From Xanthobacteraceae bacterium (lineage in GTDB: Bacteria > Pseudomonadota > Alphaproteobacteria > Rhizobiales > Xanthobacteraceae), in the NCBI GenBank assembly GCA_030043175.1, contig JASHYD010001384.1, forward strand, positions 1-6,679: DNA of 6,679 nucleotides, written 5' to 3'. The stretch's first letter is position 1. Every line of letters starts with the position of its first letter. Made by a program: the position numbers and the translations under genes. The notes beneath the pieces were generated by a model, which was given only the letters and a program-made list of their open reading frames with translations, was not told where the DNA came from and did not search any database. This document shows, piece by piece, positions 5,743 through 6,679 of this stretch.

Positions 5743-5994
5743 GTGAGACATACCGTTTTGGCGCTGGTGATCGCCGCAATGGCAACGCCTGCCTACGCTC
5801 AGTTCAGCCCCAACCTGGCCGGGGGAAACGCCAAGCTCAAGACCGATACGGAGGTCAGGCAGGAGAAGGACAAGGAGGCCGGATACCGGTCCGGCGTCAA
5901 CAAGATCCCTGATGGAAAACCCAAAACGGACCCCTGGAGCGGCGTGCGCAACGCTGCGCCAGCTCAAAACCAGTCGCGATCGAGTGCGAAATAG
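5743..5994 (+). CDS. Small secreted conserved hypothetical protein (83 aa)
   Basis: The protein is 83 residues, starting at a GTG (5743) with a good ribosome binding site (AGAGGAG at 5727-5733, 9 bases upstream). Residues 1-20 (MRHTVLALVIAAMATPAYAQ) are a Sec signal peptide with an AYA cut site. The mature part of about 63 residues is very hydrophilic and charged (KLKTDTEVRQEKDKEAGYRS at 31-50, then IPDGKPKTDPWSGVRN at 54-69). It has no Cys and is probably disordered or helical. It resembles short uncharacterised exported proteins common in Bradyrhizobium, but I know of no role. It is the only plus-strand gene in the right half of the window, convergent with the dihydroxyphthalate-decarboxylase-like gene with only 4 bases between the stops, so the two 3' ends must overlap at the transcript level. 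Confidence 0.78.
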   Translation: MRHTVLALVIAAMATPAYAQFSPNLAGGNAKLKTDTEVRQEKDKEAGYRSGVNKIPDGKPKTDPWSGVRNAAPAQNQSRSSAK

Positions 5995-5998
5995 GTGA

Positions 5999-6679
5999 TC
6001 ACGTCATCTTCAAGGTGGTCTCGTCGAACAACTCGTCCACCTCGAACCGCCGTGGAATCAGGCGCTGCTGCACGGCGTAATCGATGATGCGCTCAAGGGC
6101 CGGGCGGCAGGCTTCAACGCCGAACGGGGTGGTGTCCGGCCCGTCCGCAGGCGCCGGCGCGCGACGTTTGCCCTCGCGCATCAGCGCATAGACTTCCGCA
6201 ACGATATCTGGCCGCGATTTTGCCAATTCGGCGCTCACCACCACCATGTGGTTGAGAGGCACGATGTGGTGCTTGTGATACCACGTGCGCGCAGCCGCTG
6301 CCGGGTCGCCGAACAGCGATCTTGCCCGCGGGTCGTCGGAGCGCTCGCCCAGCACGGCATCGAGTTCTCCGGCAAACAGCATCGGGATGATCTGCTTACC
6401 CTCCGGCGCGCACTCGGTGGTGTCCACGTATTCGGCGACATGGGGCTCCTCGAACGTGATCCAGCGCACACTTGCGAGATCAAGTCCGTAATCGTTCTCG
6501 AACATGCCTCGCAGCCACGCGCCCGTGGTGGTGGTGAATGAGCGGATGCCGACCCGTTTGCCGCCGAGATCCGCCGGCGCCACGGCGCCGTGCTCACCGT
6601 TGTAGATCGCCCACGCGTGCTGGATCCGCCCGGTCATCACGGCGGGCAGCAGCACCATCGGCTTGCCGAAAGATTTGGC
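5999..6679 (-). CDS. 4,5-dihydroxyphthalate decarboxylase-like / ABC substrate-binding protein, C-terminal part
   Basis: The reverse strand is open from the right edge to a TGA at 5999-6001, giving 226 C-terminal residues of a longer protein. The reading enters as AKSFGKPMVLLPAVMTGRIQ, so the ATG at 6658 is internal. Domain features are those of the type-2 periplasmic-binding fold family annotated as 4,5-dihydroxyphthalate decarboxylase or NMT1/SsuA-like solute-binding protein: LGGKRVGIRSFTTTTGAWLRG, then DYGLDLASVRWITFEEPHVAEY, MLFAGELDAVLGE and IVPLNHMVVVSAELAKSRPDIV. In characterised phthalate pathways such a protein yields protocatechuate, but many relatives are of unknown substrate and may be transporter or binding components. 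The N-terminus lies outside the window, so location cannot be decided. Its presence next to the secreted unknown and the oxidoreductase supports a catabolic cluster. Family sure, exact reaction not. Confidence 0.78.
   Translation of the reverse strand, partial: AKSFGKPMVLLPAVMTGRIQHAWAIYNGEHGAVAPADLGGKRVGIRSFTTTTGAWLRGMFENDYGLDLASVRWITFEEPHVAEYVDTTECAPEGKQIIPMLFAGELDAVLGERSDDPRARSLFGDPAAAARTWYHKHHIVPLNHMVVVSAELAKSRPDIVAEVYALMREGKRRAPAPADGPDTTPFGVEACRPALERIIDYAVQQRLIPRRFEVDELFDETTLKMT

Overview
The window looks like a chromosomal segment of a high-GC alphaproteobacterium, most like Bradyrhizobium and its relatives (Rhizobiales). The basis is GC-rich codon use, several short Sec-secreted proteins of a style common in that group, and a set of catabolism-associated families. 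This taxonomic call comes from recognising protein families, not from a database search. No rRNA, tRNA, CRISPR array, insertion sequence or phage gene was seen.

Layout, left to right. (1) Positions 1-245, minus strand: the N-terminal part of a polysaccharide-deacetylase (NodB-like) family protein that runs off the left edge. (2) Positions 246-842: about 600 bp with no convincing gene. It holds a hairpin near its left end and, at its right end, two operator-like palindromes flanking a weak candidate promoter. (3) Positions 843-1282, plus strand: two tandem paralogous genes, each for a 65-residue secreted protein. A third, degenerate copy of the palindrome lies between them and a UUCG-loop hairpin terminator follows. 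(4) Positions 1381-2184, plus strand: a secreted trypsin-like (HtrA/DegP-type) protein that has lost the expected catalytic Asp and lacks the PDZ region. (5) Positions 2192-3218, minus strand: a secreted cyclase/kynurenine-formamidase-like gene broken by three apparent frameshifts, tail-to-tail with the truncated protease. (6) Positions 3385-4452, minus strand: an intact ketopantoate-reductase-like oxidoreductase. (7) Positions 4692-5531, minus strand: an intact secreted protein of unknown function. (8) Positions 5743-5994, plus strand: a small secreted protein. (9) Positions 5999-6679, minus strand: the C-terminal 226 residues of a protein like 4,5-dihydroxyphthalate decarboxylase or an ABC-transporter substrate-binding protein, running off the right edge.

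The minus-strand genes (deacetylase-like, cyclase, ketopantoate-reductase-like, periplasmic unknown, dihydroxyphthalate-decarboxylase-like) resemble the accessory catabolic clusters for amide, cyclic or aromatic compounds seen in soil alphaproteobacteria. No substrate can be assigned from this window. The plus-strand insert at 748-2184 is a separate module. Its most interesting part is the pair of tiny exported proteins under repeated TetR-type operator palindromes. Next to it, the protease and the cyclase both appear to be decaying and meet within a few bases of each other, which suggests a past rearrangement or deletion there.
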